From an uncultured Alphaproteobacteria bacterium (GTDB lineage Bacteria; Pseudomonadota; Alphaproteobacteria; Rhodobacterales; Rhodobacteraceae): 44,860 bases of DNA. The stretch spans positions 1 to 44,860 of the forward strand of contig CABZEW010000015.1 of assembly GCA_902524845.1 (NCBI GenBank), read 5' to 3'. Positions 16,365-25,086 of the stretch are shown piece after piece; the first letter of the stretch is position 1, and each line of letters opens with the position of its first letter. The translations under genes and the position numbers were made by a program. Below the pieces are notes generated by a model. The model was not told where the DNA came from. It made no database searches and saw only the letters and a program-made list of their open reading frames with translations.

Positions 16365-17537
16365 ATGAAAATGAAGCGTACTATTATAAGGCCAAACGGG
16401 GTGCCAAGTTCTGTATCAGAGCAGGTTGTAACTCCTATTATGCCATCGGTAGTTTATGCATCTCAATCACCCGATGCACTCGATGAACAATATGAAGGCA
16501 AGCAAAAAGGTTATACATACGCAAGAGAAGGTCATCCTAATGCTGAGATTTTATCAAGTTTAATTGATAAACTTGAAGGGGGCACCAGCGGTCTAGTTGT
16601 AAGCTCAGGAATGGCCGCCATTTCATCGCTTATTATGGGTACCTTGTCTTTGGGAGACCACGTTTTAGGAGGGAGTCAATTATACGGTCGTACGTTGAGA
16701 CTGATGCGTGAGGATTTGCCTAGATTTGGAATACAAACGTCGTTCGCTGATCCAACAAGTATTGATTCAGTTAAATCAGAGATAAGAAAAAACACAAAAA
16801 TGATCTTAATTGAGTGTGTATCTAATCCAACGCTTAGGGTTGCAGATATAGAAGGCATTGCAAATTTATGCAAAGAAAATAATATTTTATTGGCTGTTGA
16901 TAATACTTTTACAACTCCTGCATGCATAAAGCCTTTTAAGCATGGCGCAGATTTTGTTATTCATTCAATTACTAAGCTGTTATCCGGTCACTCTGATACC
17001 ACACTGGGGTATGTCTCATCAAAAGATCAAAACAAAATGGAGGCGATTTACAATTTTTCTGTTTCGATTGGCGCAACTCCAAGTCCTTTTGATTGTTGGT
17101 TGGCTGAAAGAGGTCTTGCTACATTTGAATTGAGATTTGAAAAAGCTCAAAAAAATGCAAAAGTTCTCGCAGAAGCCCTTAAGAAAAATAGCAAGATTAA
17201 AAAAGTACTTTACCCTAGTCTGCCAGAGCATCCTGATATATCTCTTGCAAAGCGGCTCTTTAGAGGAAATGGCTGCAATATGGTAAGTTTTGAAATCGGT
17301 GATCAAAGGTCAGATGCTAATAAATTTATTGAAAATATCGATGGCATAGCGTTCGCTCCTACTCTAGGAGATATTGGAACGACCATCTCGCATCCAGGGA
17401 GCAGTTCGCATAGATATCTTAATTCTGATGCGCGTATAGCGCTTGGCATTACTGAAGGTTTCTTTAGAGTGTCTGTTGGTCTTGAAGACCCAGATGAATT
17501 AGTATGGTCTTTTGAAAGAGCATTAGAGACGATATAA
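16365..17537 (+). CDS. Cys/Met metabolism PLP enzyme (methionine gamma-lyase / cystathionine enzyme family)
   Basis: A 390-residue fold type I PLP enzyme. The PLP Lys is K204 in SITKLLSGHSDTT, SSGMAAIS supplies the phosphate-binding turn, and AVDNTFTTP carries the PLP-pairing Asp. GYTYAREGHPNAEIL near residue 50 contributes the subunit-crossing Tyr/Arg of the family. The group includes methionine gamma-lyase, cystathionine gamma-synthase/lyase and O-acetylhomoserine sulfhydrylase, and these cannot be told apart safely by eye. It starts eight bases after the Pnk-like phosphatase gene, probably an accident of dense packing. It ends 20 bases from a converging aminotransferase. Confidence 0.85.
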   Translation: MKMKRTIIRPNGVPSSVSEQVVTPIMPSVVYASQSPDALDEQYEGKQKGYTYAREGHPNAEILSSLIDKLEGGTSGLVVSSGMAAISSLIMGTLSLGDHVLGGSQLYGRTLRLMREDLPRFGIQTSFADPTSIDSVKSEIRKNTKMILIECVSNPTLRVADIEGIANLCKENNILLAVDNTFTTPACIKPFKHGADFVIHSITKLLSGHSDTTLGYVSSKDQNKMEAIYNFSVSIGATPSPFDCWLAERGLATFELRFEKAQKNAKVLAEALKKNSKIKKVLYPSLPEHPDISLAKRLFRGNGCNMVSFEIGDQRSDANKFIENIDGIAFAPTLGDIGTTISHPGSSSHRYLNSDARIALGITEGFFRVSVGLEDPDELVWSFERALETI

Positions 17538-17557
17538 CTTTTAATACAAAAAAATAG

Positions 17558-18742
17558 CTATATTATTCCTTCAATAAAACGATTTAGTCTTTTACAAGAC
17601 AGTTCTATCTTTTCATCAGGAACCGTTAGACTGATGCGTACTAAATCACGGGCATTTTTCCCAAATGAACTGCCCGGCATGAGGGCCAACTTCTCTTTCT
17701 CAAGTAGTTTTTTAACAAAAATATCGGAACTTAATCCTGTTTTTGATATGTCCGCAAGAAGGAACATGCCTGACTGCGGCATTATTGGTTCCACTTTATT
17801 ATTTTTTTTTAGCACGTCATAAATCTTCACTGCTCTTTTGTAGTAAGAATCTCTCATTTTTTTTGCCGTGTGAAAATCATTTTCAAGTGCATATGCTGTC
17901 ATGTCTGCAATAAAGGGTTGGTTGCCGAATAGCATTGTTTCGGATAATGGTAAAACTGCATCACAAAAGTTTTTTGGACCCACCATCCATCCACTTCTAA
18001 ACCCTGGTGCAGCGTGTGATTTTGATATGCTTGAAACGACAACAGTACGGTCCAATGCGTCCCGCACATTTAATGGTGAGTAAAACTTTGCTGGACTATC
18101 CAAATCATAAATTAGGGAGGCATAAACTTCGTCCGATAGTATCCACAAATCCCTTTGAAGACAAACATCTACAATTCCTTCAATATCTCTTTTAGTCAAT
18201 ATTGCTCCAGATGGATTATGTGGATTATTCAAAAGAAGAACCTTACTTTTACTTGTTACTGAGCTGGCTAGATCACTAGGGCTCATTCTAAAATTGTTAT
18301 CTTTTTTTAGCTCTATACGTTTGATTGTTCCGCCTGCTGCGGCTATTACTCCTTCATACGTAGCATATAGCGGATCTCCTAAAAGGACTTCATCTCCCTC
18401 ATTTATTAGGCCCATAATTGAAGCAAAAAGAGAGGTTTGAGTTCCAGGAAAGCATAATACATTATCCTCGGTAATACGGATCTCACACTCATTATTATAC
18501 TTATTTACCAAGCTACCTACCAGTTTTTGTTCTCCTCTGCCGTTGGAGTAACCTGTTCTCCCTTTGTTTATAGACTCGATTGCAATATTCGTGAGTTCAC
18601 TTGAAACGGCTATATCAGGTTGGCCTATGGTTAACAAAATTACATTAGGATCAATTTCAGCCATTTTTTTTGCTCTCAAATGGGGCAACCATTTTTCAGA
18701 GCCTAAATTTGCCACTCTCTTTGTTATTGAAGCGAATTGCAC
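17558..18742 (-). CDS. Class I/II aminotransferase (aspartate aminotransferase-like)
   Basis: A 394-residue fold type I PLP transaminase. Landmarks are IGQPDI, the NNPHNPSGA loop, the PLP-pairing D204 in LSDEVYASL, the PLP Lys K241 in SSISKSHAAPG, and the carboxylate-binding Arg in FRSGW and DLVRISLTV. I prefer a GTG at 18742 over the GTG at 18775, because homologues begin close to FASITKRVANLG and AAAAGGA lies upstream of it. The amino-acid specificity is unknown. It is transcribed away from the glutaminyl cyclase gene, with only about 48 bases between the two starts. Confidence 0.85.
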   Translation of the reverse strand: MQFASITKRVANLGSEKWLPHLRAKKMAEIDPNVILLTIGQPDIAVSSELTNIAIESINKGRTGYSNGRGEQKLVGSLVNKYNNECEIRITEDNVLCFPGTQTSLFASIMGLINEGDEVLLGDPLYATYEGVIAAAGGTIKRIELKKDNNFRMSPSDLASSVTSKSKVLLLNNPHNPSGAILTKRDIEGIVDVCLQRDLWILSDEVYASLIYDLDSPAKFYSPLNVRDALDRTVVVSSISKSHAAPGFRSGWMVGPKNFCDAVLPLSETMLFGNQPFIADMTAYALENDFHTAKKMRDSYYKRAVKIYDVLKKNNKVEPIMPQSGMFLLADISKTGLSSDIFVKKLLEKEKLALMPGSSFGKNARDLVRISLTVPDEKIELSCKRLNRFIEGII

Positions 18743-18790
18743 GACATTTACATTCCTTTTGACAAAAAAATACACTACTTTCTAAAAGAC

Positions 18791-19603
18791 ATGATCTTAA
18801 TATGCAAGTTTTTGTCATTTATTTTATCTCTCAGAGGATTTTTATCGCGTTCTAAAAATTGTGTCTACGCGCTCTTGTTTTTAGTATTTTTCTTTAATTG
18901 TTTTAATTCTTTTGCTCAAGAAACAGTTACACCTCGGATAGTAAAAAAAATTCCTCATGATAGTAACGCTTTCACTCAGGGTTTTATTGTCGATAAGGGA
19001 GTATTTTATGAAAGTACAGGTTTATATGGGAATTCAAGTCTGCGGAAATATAATGCGTATTCTGGGAAATTGATAAGAAAAATATCATTGGATGATAAGT
19101 TTTTTGCCGAGGGCTTAACTTTATTAAATGATAAGCTCTATCAGTTAACCTGGAAATCAGGGATAATATTCGTTTACGATAAAATGACTTTTGAAATAGA
19201 AAAAATTTTACGATATAGTGGAGAAGGGTGGGGGCTGACTAATAATGATAAATACTTAGTAATGAGCGATGGAACTAACACTTTAAAATTTCGTGATCCA
19301 AAAACTCTTCGCATTATCAGATCAATAGCCGTAACACATAACGGATTACCGGTTAAAAATCTTAACGAGTTAGAATTTGTTGGAAATGAGATTTGGGCAA
19401 ATATATGGAAATCTGACTTAGTAGCATGCATTAATAGTGATACCGGAAGATTAGTCAGATGGATTGATTTCACATCAATCAGTGAAAAGAATGGTAATGA
19501 AGATGTATTAAATGGGATAGCCTATGATAAAGAAAAAGATAAAATTTTCGTAACTGGAAAGTTTTGGAATTCTATATATGAAGTGTCATTAAACGGACTG
19601 TGA
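18791..19603 (+). CDS. Glutaminyl-peptide cyclotransferase (bacterial propeller type), secreted
   Basis: A 270-residue exported protein that converts N-terminal Gln of peptides to pyroglutamate. A hydrophobic run at about 24-39, ending NSFAQE, is a likely signal peptide cut near residue 42. The rest is a five-bladed propeller with the conserved segments AFTQGFI, YESTGLYGNSSLRKY, FAEGLTLL, EGWGLT, LNELEFV and VLNGIAYD, all typical of plant/bacterial-type glutaminyl cyclase. I use the ATG at 18791. The N-terminus is longer than usual, with a second short hydrophobic patch at 6-13, so the true start is not certain. Confidence 0.85.
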   Translation: MILICKFLSFILSLRGFLSRSKNCVYALLFLVFFFNCFNSFAQETVTPRIVKKIPHDSNAFTQGFIVDKGVFYESTGLYGNSSLRKYNAYSGKLIRKISLDDKFFAEGLTLLNDKLYQLTWKSGIIFVYDKMTFEIEKILRYSGEGWGLTNNDKYLVMSDGTNTLKFRDPKTLRIIRSIAVTHNGLPVKNLNELEFVGNEIWANIWKSDLVACINSDTGRLVRWIDFTSISEKNGNEDVLNGIAYDKEKDKIFVTGKFWNSIYEVSLNGL

Positions 19604-19616
19604 CACCGTAATGATA

Positions 19617-20708
19617 TTATTTAAATCGATCTGGAGAGACCCTCTTTTGCAATTGTCCAAAACTTGATTTTTTTCCTAAAATAAGCTCACTAGCCATTTT
19701 ACTAGCCGCTGCCGATGTTTGAAAGCCATATCCTCCTTGACCTGCGAGCCAAAAGAAACTAGGGATATTCGTATCAAATCCAATTACGAGGGTGCGATCA
19801 GGTGCAAAAGTTCGTAGGCCCGCCCAACTTGATGTAATTCTTTTAACTGAAAAGTTCACAACTTCCTCAAAATTAAAAATGCCTTTTGCTAAGTCCTCTT
19901 CATTGGCATATGCGTCATGGGGAAAAGACTTAGTTTCTTCTGATGGGGAGACAATCATTTCTCCTGCATCAGGTTTTGCGTAAAAAGACTCATTTAAGCC
20001 AAAAGCCATCGGCCAATTTTTATGGTTACCGCAATCCTCAGGCGCGGGCACTCTGGCCATAGACCTTTTAAGCGGTAAAAAACCTAGAGGTTTGATGCCA
20101 CATTTTAATGCTAATTCATCTACCCAGGCTCCTGCTGCATTCACAATAACGTCACAAATAAAAGTTTTACTATCCGTTTTAATTTGCCACTTCCCTTCTT
20201 TAAACTCAGCAGCAATTACTCTGGAATTGGTATAAATCTCCGAGCCGTGGGCTTTTATATCTTTGGTAAAATGTTGCAATAATTTATCCGTATCAATATC
20301 GTAGATGTCTTCTTTGTATCCAGCATATTTTACTGATTTATTATTAATTATTTCAATTAGGCTGCAAGCATCGCTGACAGATATTTCATGGTGAGCAAAA
20401 CTTGAACATTGCTCTTTGAATAAATATTTTTCATTTTTTTTTCCTAATATTACGCTGCCCCTGGGAGACAAAACATCTACACCATCCTTGGAAAGAAAGC
20501 TTTTACTTGCACTATTGAATTCTCGAATAACATCGTTTCCGTAGTCTTCGATAAATGCGGCCGCTGATCTACTTGATGAGTGCTGCCCAAGATTTTCTTC
20601 TGCCTCTAGCAAAGTTACGTTTGCTGATTTACTTAGCCTGCTTGCTACTGAGAGACCAGCAATTCCACCACCAACTACTAATATATCTACCATCTTAAGC
20701 TCAATCAC
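19617..20708 (-). CDS. D-amino-acid (D-arginine) dehydrogenase-like FAD enzyme
   Basis: A 363-residue DAO-family flavoprotein. VVGGGIAGLS binds FAD, and the rest closely follows Pseudomonas D-arginine dehydrogenase DauA, which oxidises D-amino acids to imino acids. H43 (GQHSSSRSAA), R215 (LKRSMARV), Y243 (SFYAKPDAG) and R299 (WAGLRTF) match its active-site set. AGQGGYGFQTSAA is the C-terminal FAD loop. The GTG at 20708 overlaps the stop of the upstream mini-gene as GTGA, a typical coupling arrangement. An ATG five codons in (20693) is the alternative. Other D-amino acids or secondary amines are possible substrates. Confidence 0.85.
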   Translation of the reverse strand: MIELKMVDILVVGGGIAGLSVASRLSKSANVTLLEAEENLGQHSSSRSAAAFIEDYGNDVIREFNSASKSFLSKDGVDVLSPRGSVILGKKNEKYLFKEQCSSFAHHEISVSDACSLIEIINNKSVKYAGYKEDIYDIDTDKLLQHFTKDIKAHGSEIYTNSRVIAAEFKEGKWQIKTDSKTFICDVIVNAAGAWVDELALKCGIKPLGFLPLKRSMARVPAPEDCGNHKNWPMAFGLNESFYAKPDAGEMIVSPSEETKSFPHDAYANEEDLAKGIFNFEEVVNFSVKRITSSWAGLRTFAPDRTLVIGFDTNIPSFFWLAGQGGYGFQTSAAASKMASELILGKKSSFGQLQKRVSPDRFK

Positions 20709-20863
20709 TTACCTATAAATATCATTATACCAAAAGCAATACTACCTATTATAACTAACCAAATTAAGCTAGATCCTAACATGAACAGCTTGAGTATTTT
20801 TAACATGGGTTTTAATCCAAATAGAAGTAAGAAGCCAATTACTCCAAGAAAAAAAAGTTCCAA
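20705..20863 (-). CDS. Small two-helix membrane protein (52 residues), coupled to the DauA-like gene
   Basis: An open frame of 52 codons runs from TTG at 20863 to TGA at 20705. A GAGG ribosome site lies seven bases before the TTG, and an in-frame stop directly precedes it. The protein has two hydrophobic helices (about 3-17, LFFLGVIGFLLLFGL, and about 26-50), joined by a basic loop around KPMLKILK, with the end at FIGK. Its stop overlaps the GTG of the oxidase gene by four bases. Ribosome site, coupling and membrane character together make it likely real. I recognise no family. It may anchor or modulate the oxidase at the membrane, which is inference. Confidence 0.65.
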   Translation of the reverse strand: MELFFLGVIGFLLLFGLKPMLKILKLFMLGSSLIWLVIIGSIAFGIMIFIGK

Positions 20864-20930
20864 TTATTGACCTCGATCAAAAACATTTTTATTTTAAGTA
20901 TTCAAGATAAGTTAACAAAGTTACCAAATA

Positions 20931-21656
20931 ATGCGACTCAAAAACAAAAAAGCTTTCGTAACTGCCGCCGGTCAAGGAATTGGTAAAGCTATTGCAGAGA
21001 AATTCGTTAATTTCCGCTCCGATGTCCTTGCTGTTGACATAAACGAAGATTTGTTAACAAAATTAAATGTTCCCAAGTCTCTTTGTTTAGATGTCAGAGA
21101 TGCTGAAGCTATCCTTAAAGCGATAAAAGATTTTGAGCCAGATATATTGATAAATTGTGCAGGTATAGTTCACTCAGGTACAATACTTACATCTAAAGAA
21201 GATGAGTTTGATGACGCAATTGATTTAAATATCAAGTCCATGTATACCACTATAAAAGCTGCTATCCCTTTTATGCAGAATAAAGGTGGCGGCAGTATAG
21301 TTAATATTGGTTCCGTAGTTTCATCTGTAATTGGTGCGCCCAACCGTTGTATTTATGGTTTGTCAAAGGCTGCAGTAATCGGTTTAACCAAGTCCGTAGC
21401 TGTAGATTTTGTGAAAGAAGGAATTAGATGCAATTGCATATGTCCAGGAACTGTTGATACCCCATCATTACATGAAAGACTTGAGGCAACTGGTGATTAT
21501 GAAAAGGCTATGAATGATTTTGTAAATAGGCAGCCAATGGGAAGGCTTGGATTTGCAGATGAAATTGCTGATCTAGCAGCTTATTTGGCATCCGATGAAA
21601 GTAAATTTGTTACAGGACAAGAGCATATTATTGATGGAGGCTGGTCTGCTAGGTAA
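20931..21656 (+). CDS. SDR dehydrogenase, DHRS6/BDH2-like (hydroxybutyrate or keto-deoxy-fuconate type)
   Basis: A 241-residue classical SDR. The cofactor motif is TAAGQGIG (11-18), NCAG lies at 75-78, and the catalytic residues are S128, Y142 and K146 (IYGLSKAAVIGLTKS). The stretches PNRCIYGL, IRCNCICPGTVDTPSL and VTGQEHIIDGGWS strongly resemble human DHRS6 and bacterial 2-keto-3-deoxy-L-fuconate dehydrogenases. A short hydroxy acid is therefore the likely substrate type. It heads a plus-strand trio with FadH-like and FAD oxidase genes (gaps 46 and 39 bases). The start has no obvious ribosome site. Confidence 0.85.
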   Translation: MRLKNKKAFVTAAGQGIGKAIAEKFVNFRSDVLAVDINEDLLTKLNVPKSLCLDVRDAEAILKAIKDFEPDILINCAGIVHSGTILTSKEDEFDDAIDLNIKSMYTTIKAAIPFMQNKGGGSIVNIGSVVSSVIGAPNRCIYGLSKAAVIGLTKSVAVDFVKEGIRCNCICPGTVDTPSLHERLEATGDYEKAMNDFVNRQPMGRLGFADEIADLAAYLASDESKFVTGQEHIIDGGWSAR

Positions 21657-21702
21657 TTTAGTATTACGCTGGTAAATAGCTTTCAGGAAAGAAGAGGATA
21701 GA

Positions 21703-23736
21703 ATGAAAGATAAATACAGGCATATTTTCGAGCCACTGGTAGTAGGTAACCACGTTATAAAAAATAGAATTATAATGGGATCTATGCACACAGGCTTAGA
21801 AGAAGGGGGACATGAGGACTTCTCTAGAATGGGAACATATTTTGCTGAGAGAGCCTCCACAGGCGTTGGCCTTATAATAACAGGAGGTATTTCCCCCAAT
21901 GAAGAAGGCGCTCTAGATGGAGCTATTTTCAATAAAGAAAGCCAAGTTCCAAGGCATAAGATTGTTACAGATGCGGTTCACAATGCGAGTGCTGACACGA
22001 AAATTTGTATGCAGATTTTACATTCAGGTCCATTGGCAATAAGTGAAGAATTAGTTGCCGCCAGTCCAGTCCGGTCTAGAATTGGACGTCTTGTTCCAAA
22101 TGAAATGTCACTAGAAGTGCTAAGAAAACAAGTTGATGACTTTATCAAATGTGCTGAGCTATGTAAAAAAGCTAATTATGATGGAGTAGAAATTATTGGT
22201 TCAGCTGGATATTTTATTTCTACTTTTTTCGTAAATAAAACAAATCTGAGAACAGATGAGTATGGAGGTAGTTTCTCCAATAAAATTCGAATTGCAACAG
22301 AAATTGTGAAGGGAATTCGTAAAGCTGTTGGCGAAGATTTTCTGATTATATTCAGGATACCGGCAATGGATATGCTTGAGGGAGGAATGTCATGGGAAGA
22401 GATCTGTGCCTTAGGGCAGGCCTTAGAAAATTCGGGTGTTTCGATAGTGTCTACCCATTTTTCATGGCATGAAAGCCCTGTTCCAACTATTGCAACAATG
22501 GTTCCTAGAGCAGCTTTTACATCAGTAACCAAGCGCCTAAAAAGTTTTATTAATGTTCCTGTAATTACATCAAACAGAATAAATATGCCGGATGTCGCTG
22601 AGACAGTCTTGGCGAATGGTGATGCAGACTTAGTTTCGATGGCAAGACCCTTTCTTGCAGATGGTAGAATTTTTGAAAAAATTAAAGAAGGTAGGGAAGA
22701 CGAAATAAATACATGCATAGCTTGTAACCAAGCTTGCCTAGACCATGCCTTTGATAAAAAAGAAATATCGTGCCTAGTGAATCCGAGAGCATGTAATGAA
22801 ACCAATCTGAACTATTTACCGACTATGAATAAAAAAAACATAGCCGTTATTGGTGCTGGCCCGGCAGGGCTTGCTTTTTCTGAAATTGCAGCTTTAAGAG
22901 GGCATGATGTTGAATTATTTGAGGCAAGTGATCAGATAGGCGGTCAGTTTAATCTGGCCAAACAAATACCCGGTAAAGAGGAGTTTCATGAAACAATCCG
23001 CTATTTTTCTACTATGCTTAGGAAAAATGGCGTAAAGGTAAACTTAAATAAAAAGGTTCAACCAATTGATTTAATTGAAAAAAAATATGATGATGTCATT
23101 GTATCTACTGGTGTATATCCAAGGTCTCTTGATATTCCTGGTATCGATGAAGAAATCGTTGTTTCATATATAGATGCAATAAGAGACATAGATAAAATTG
23201 GAAAAAAGGTAGTTCTTATTGGAGCTGGGGGTATAGGTTTTGATATGGCTGAACTTTTGTCTCATGGTAAAAAGAAGCCCTCTACTAATATAGATGACTT
23301 TGCTGAGCAATGGGGTATAGATTTTACCAATCATCCGAGAGGTGGTGTAACTGGTGTTACGGCTAAAGCAAGCAAATCTGAGCGTGAAATCTATTTATTG
23401 CAAAGAAAACTAACGCCATTAGGGATAGCGTTAGGTAAAACTACAGGATGGACCCACAGGTTAAGTTTGAGAAAAAAAGAAATAAAGATGCTGAAGGGAG
23501 TTACCTATAAAAAGATTGCAAAAAATGGTATTCACATCTCTATTAATGATCAGGATCAGTTTATTGAATGCGATAACATTATTGTTTGTGCTGGACAGGA
23601 GCCAGATCGTTCATTTTTTGACTCGGCAAGTAATGCTGAATTTCGCATGCACCTAATCGGGGGTGCTTATGAGGCTAGAGAATTAGATGCAAAGGTCGCA
23701 ATTAAGCAAGCTTCGGAATTAGCAGCAGTTATTTAG
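21703..23736 (+). CDS. fadH: 2,4-dienoyl-CoA reductase-like flavoprotein (FadH family) with altered active site
   Basis: A 677-residue three-part enzyme: an FMN TIM barrel (1-370), a 4Fe-4S site (C338, C341, C345, C357) and FAD/NADPH domains (GAGPAG near 384, GAGGIG near 506). It follows E. coli FadH along its length, including CIACNQACLD, CLVNPRAC, KQIPGKEEF and GKTTGWTHR. Y170 and H256 match the catalytic Tyr166 and His252. The Glu164 equivalent is Ala168 (GSAGY instead of GSEGY). FadH reduces dienoyl-CoAs in unsaturated fatty acid breakdown. The lost Glu and the oxidase neighbours leave room for another substrate. AGAGGA precedes the ATG. Confidence 0.85.
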   Translation: MKDKYRHIFEPLVVGNHVIKNRIIMGSMHTGLEEGGHEDFSRMGTYFAERASTGVGLIITGGISPNEEGALDGAIFNKESQVPRHKIVTDAVHNASADTKICMQILHSGPLAISEELVAASPVRSRIGRLVPNEMSLEVLRKQVDDFIKCAELCKKANYDGVEIIGSAGYFISTFFVNKTNLRTDEYGGSFSNKIRIATEIVKGIRKAVGEDFLIIFRIPAMDMLEGGMSWEEICALGQALENSGVSIVSTHFSWHESPVPTIATMVPRAAFTSVTKRLKSFINVPVITSNRINMPDVAETVLANGDADLVSMARPFLADGRIFEKIKEGREDEINTCIACNQACLDHAFDKKEISCLVNPRACNETNLNYLPTMNKKNIAVIGAGPAGLAFSEIAALRGHDVELFEASDQIGGQFNLAKQIPGKEEFHETIRYFSTMLRKNGVKVNLNKKVQPIDLIEKKYDDVIVSTGVYPRSLDIPGIDEEIVVSYIDAIRDIDKIGKKVVLIGAGGIGFDMAELLSHGKKKPSTNIDDFAEQWGIDFTNHPRGGVTGVTAKASKSEREIYLLQRKLTPLGIALGKTTGWTHRLSLRKKEIKMLKGVTYKKIAKNGIHISINDQDQFIECDNIIVCAGQEPDRSFFDSASNAEFRMHLIGGAYEARELDAKVAIKQASELAAVI

Positions 23737-23775
23737 TTTTTAAACTATAATTTTTATAATTATGAAAGGAAGCAG

Positions 23776-25086
23776 ATGAGTAACGAACAAAATTTTGATG
23801 CTATCATTATTGGGGCTGGTGTTATTGGCAACGCCGTTGCCTTTGAATTATCTAAACAAGGTTTGAAGACTTTAAACATAGATAGAAATCACGTATCAGG
23901 TTATGGCTCTACTTCGGCTTCCTGTGCAATTATTAGAGTACATTACTCGACGTTTGATGGCTGTGCTCTTGCTTATGAGAGTTATCACTTTTGGAAAGAT
24001 TGGATGGCATATTTAGAGGTATCAGAACAAGATAATCTGGCTAAGTTTATTGAGTGTGGGTGTATGATTTACCAAACTGAGCAAAATAACTATCTAGATA
24101 AAGTAATCAAAAGAGCTGAGGAACTGAATATACCTCATGAGCTATGGGATCCAAAAAAAATTAAAGAAAAACTGAGAATTGTTGATACGAATAAATATGG
24201 GCCTGTAAAGTCAACAAGCGATAAAAGCTTTGGGTCAATAACGGGAGATGATTTAAGGGGGTCTGTTTTCTTTCCTACAGCCGGTTATATAAATGATCCT
24301 CAGCTTTCTGCGCAAAATCTACAAATGGCAGCTTCAAAGAAAGGAGCGAAATTTCTATTTAAATCAAGCGTTAAAGGGATAATTCAGGAAAAGGGGAGAG
24401 TTGGCGGTGTTGTCTTAGAAAATGGTGAGAAAATTAACGCAAAAATTGTTGTGAATGTTGCTGGGCCACACTCTATGAAGGTCAACCAAATGGCAGACGT
24501 AGAAAATGATATGAATATAAAAACGAAAGCTTTAAAGGTTGAGGTTTGTCATGTGCCTTCACCATCTGGATTTAATTATGAGAAAGAAGGTTTTGTAATT
24601 TCTGATAGCGATATAGGATGTTATAGCCGACCTGAAATTGGAAACAATGTGCTTATCGGCAGTGAAGACCCGGAATGTGATGAAAGGTTGTTCGTAGATC
24701 CTGATATTTGGGACGAAAGCTTTTCTGAGCAATGGAGAACCCAAGTTATAAGACAGGCACAGAGGTACCCAGATTTGCCAATACCATCAAATTCAAAGGG
24801 TGTTGTGGCTTTATATGACGTCTCTGATGATTGGATCCCCATTTACGATAAATCCTCTTTGCCAGGATTTTATATGGCGGTTGGCTCAAGTGGAAATCAA
24901 TATAAGAACGCTCCAATGGCTGGAAAGATTATGGCTGAATTGATAGTGGAGTGCGAAAATGGGCATGATCATGACAAGAATCCTATCAAACTTCATTTAA
25001 ATTATATTGATAGAGAAATTGATCTAGGCTTTTATTCACGCAACCGCTTAATTAATGAGGAAAGCAGCATGTCCGTTTTAGGTTAA
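23776..25086 (+). CDS. FAD-dependent amine/amino-acid oxidoreductase (DAO family)
   Basis: A 436-residue flavoprotein with an N-terminal IIGAGVIG FAD motif (11-18) and the family's GSTSASCAIIRVHYS loop, where ordinary members have a (G/S)xxS..G segment. VVNVAGPHS is the mid-chain signature, and AVGSSGNQYKNAPMAGKIMAEL the C-terminal FAD loop. It resembles the sarcosine/dimethylglycine oxidase side of the family, so an N-methylated amino acid is a reasonable but unproved substrate. A GAAAGGAAG ribosome site lies just before the ATG. It is the last gene of the SDR/FadH-like trio. Its stop overlaps the stop of the converging M29-like gene. Confidence 0.8.
   Translation: MSNEQNFDAIIIGAGVIGNAVAFELSKQGLKTLNIDRNHVSGYGSTSASCAIIRVHYSTFDGCALAYESYHFWKDWMAYLEVSEQDNLAKFIECGCMIYQTEQNNYLDKVIKRAEELNIPHELWDPKKIKEKLRIVDTNKYGPVKSTSDKSFGSITGDDLRGSVFFPTAGYINDPQLSAQNLQMAASKKGAKFLFKSSVKGIIQEKGRVGGVVLENGEKINAKIVVNVAGPHSMKVNQMADVENDMNIKTKALKVEVCHVPSPSGFNYEKEGFVISDSDIGCYSRPEIGNNVLIGSEDPECDERLFVDPDIWDESFSEQWRTQVIRQAQRYPDLPIPSNSKGVVALYDVSDDWIPIYDKSSLPGFYMAVGSSGNQYKNAPMAGKIMAELIVECENGHDHDKNPIKLHLNYIDREIDLGFYSRNRLINEESSMSVLG

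Noticed and set aside
22176-22805. A 209-codon open frame on the minus strand inside the FadH-like gene
   Set aside because: It lies wholly opposite a strongly conserved coding region, has no family likeness, and its composition is what the antisense of this gene would give.
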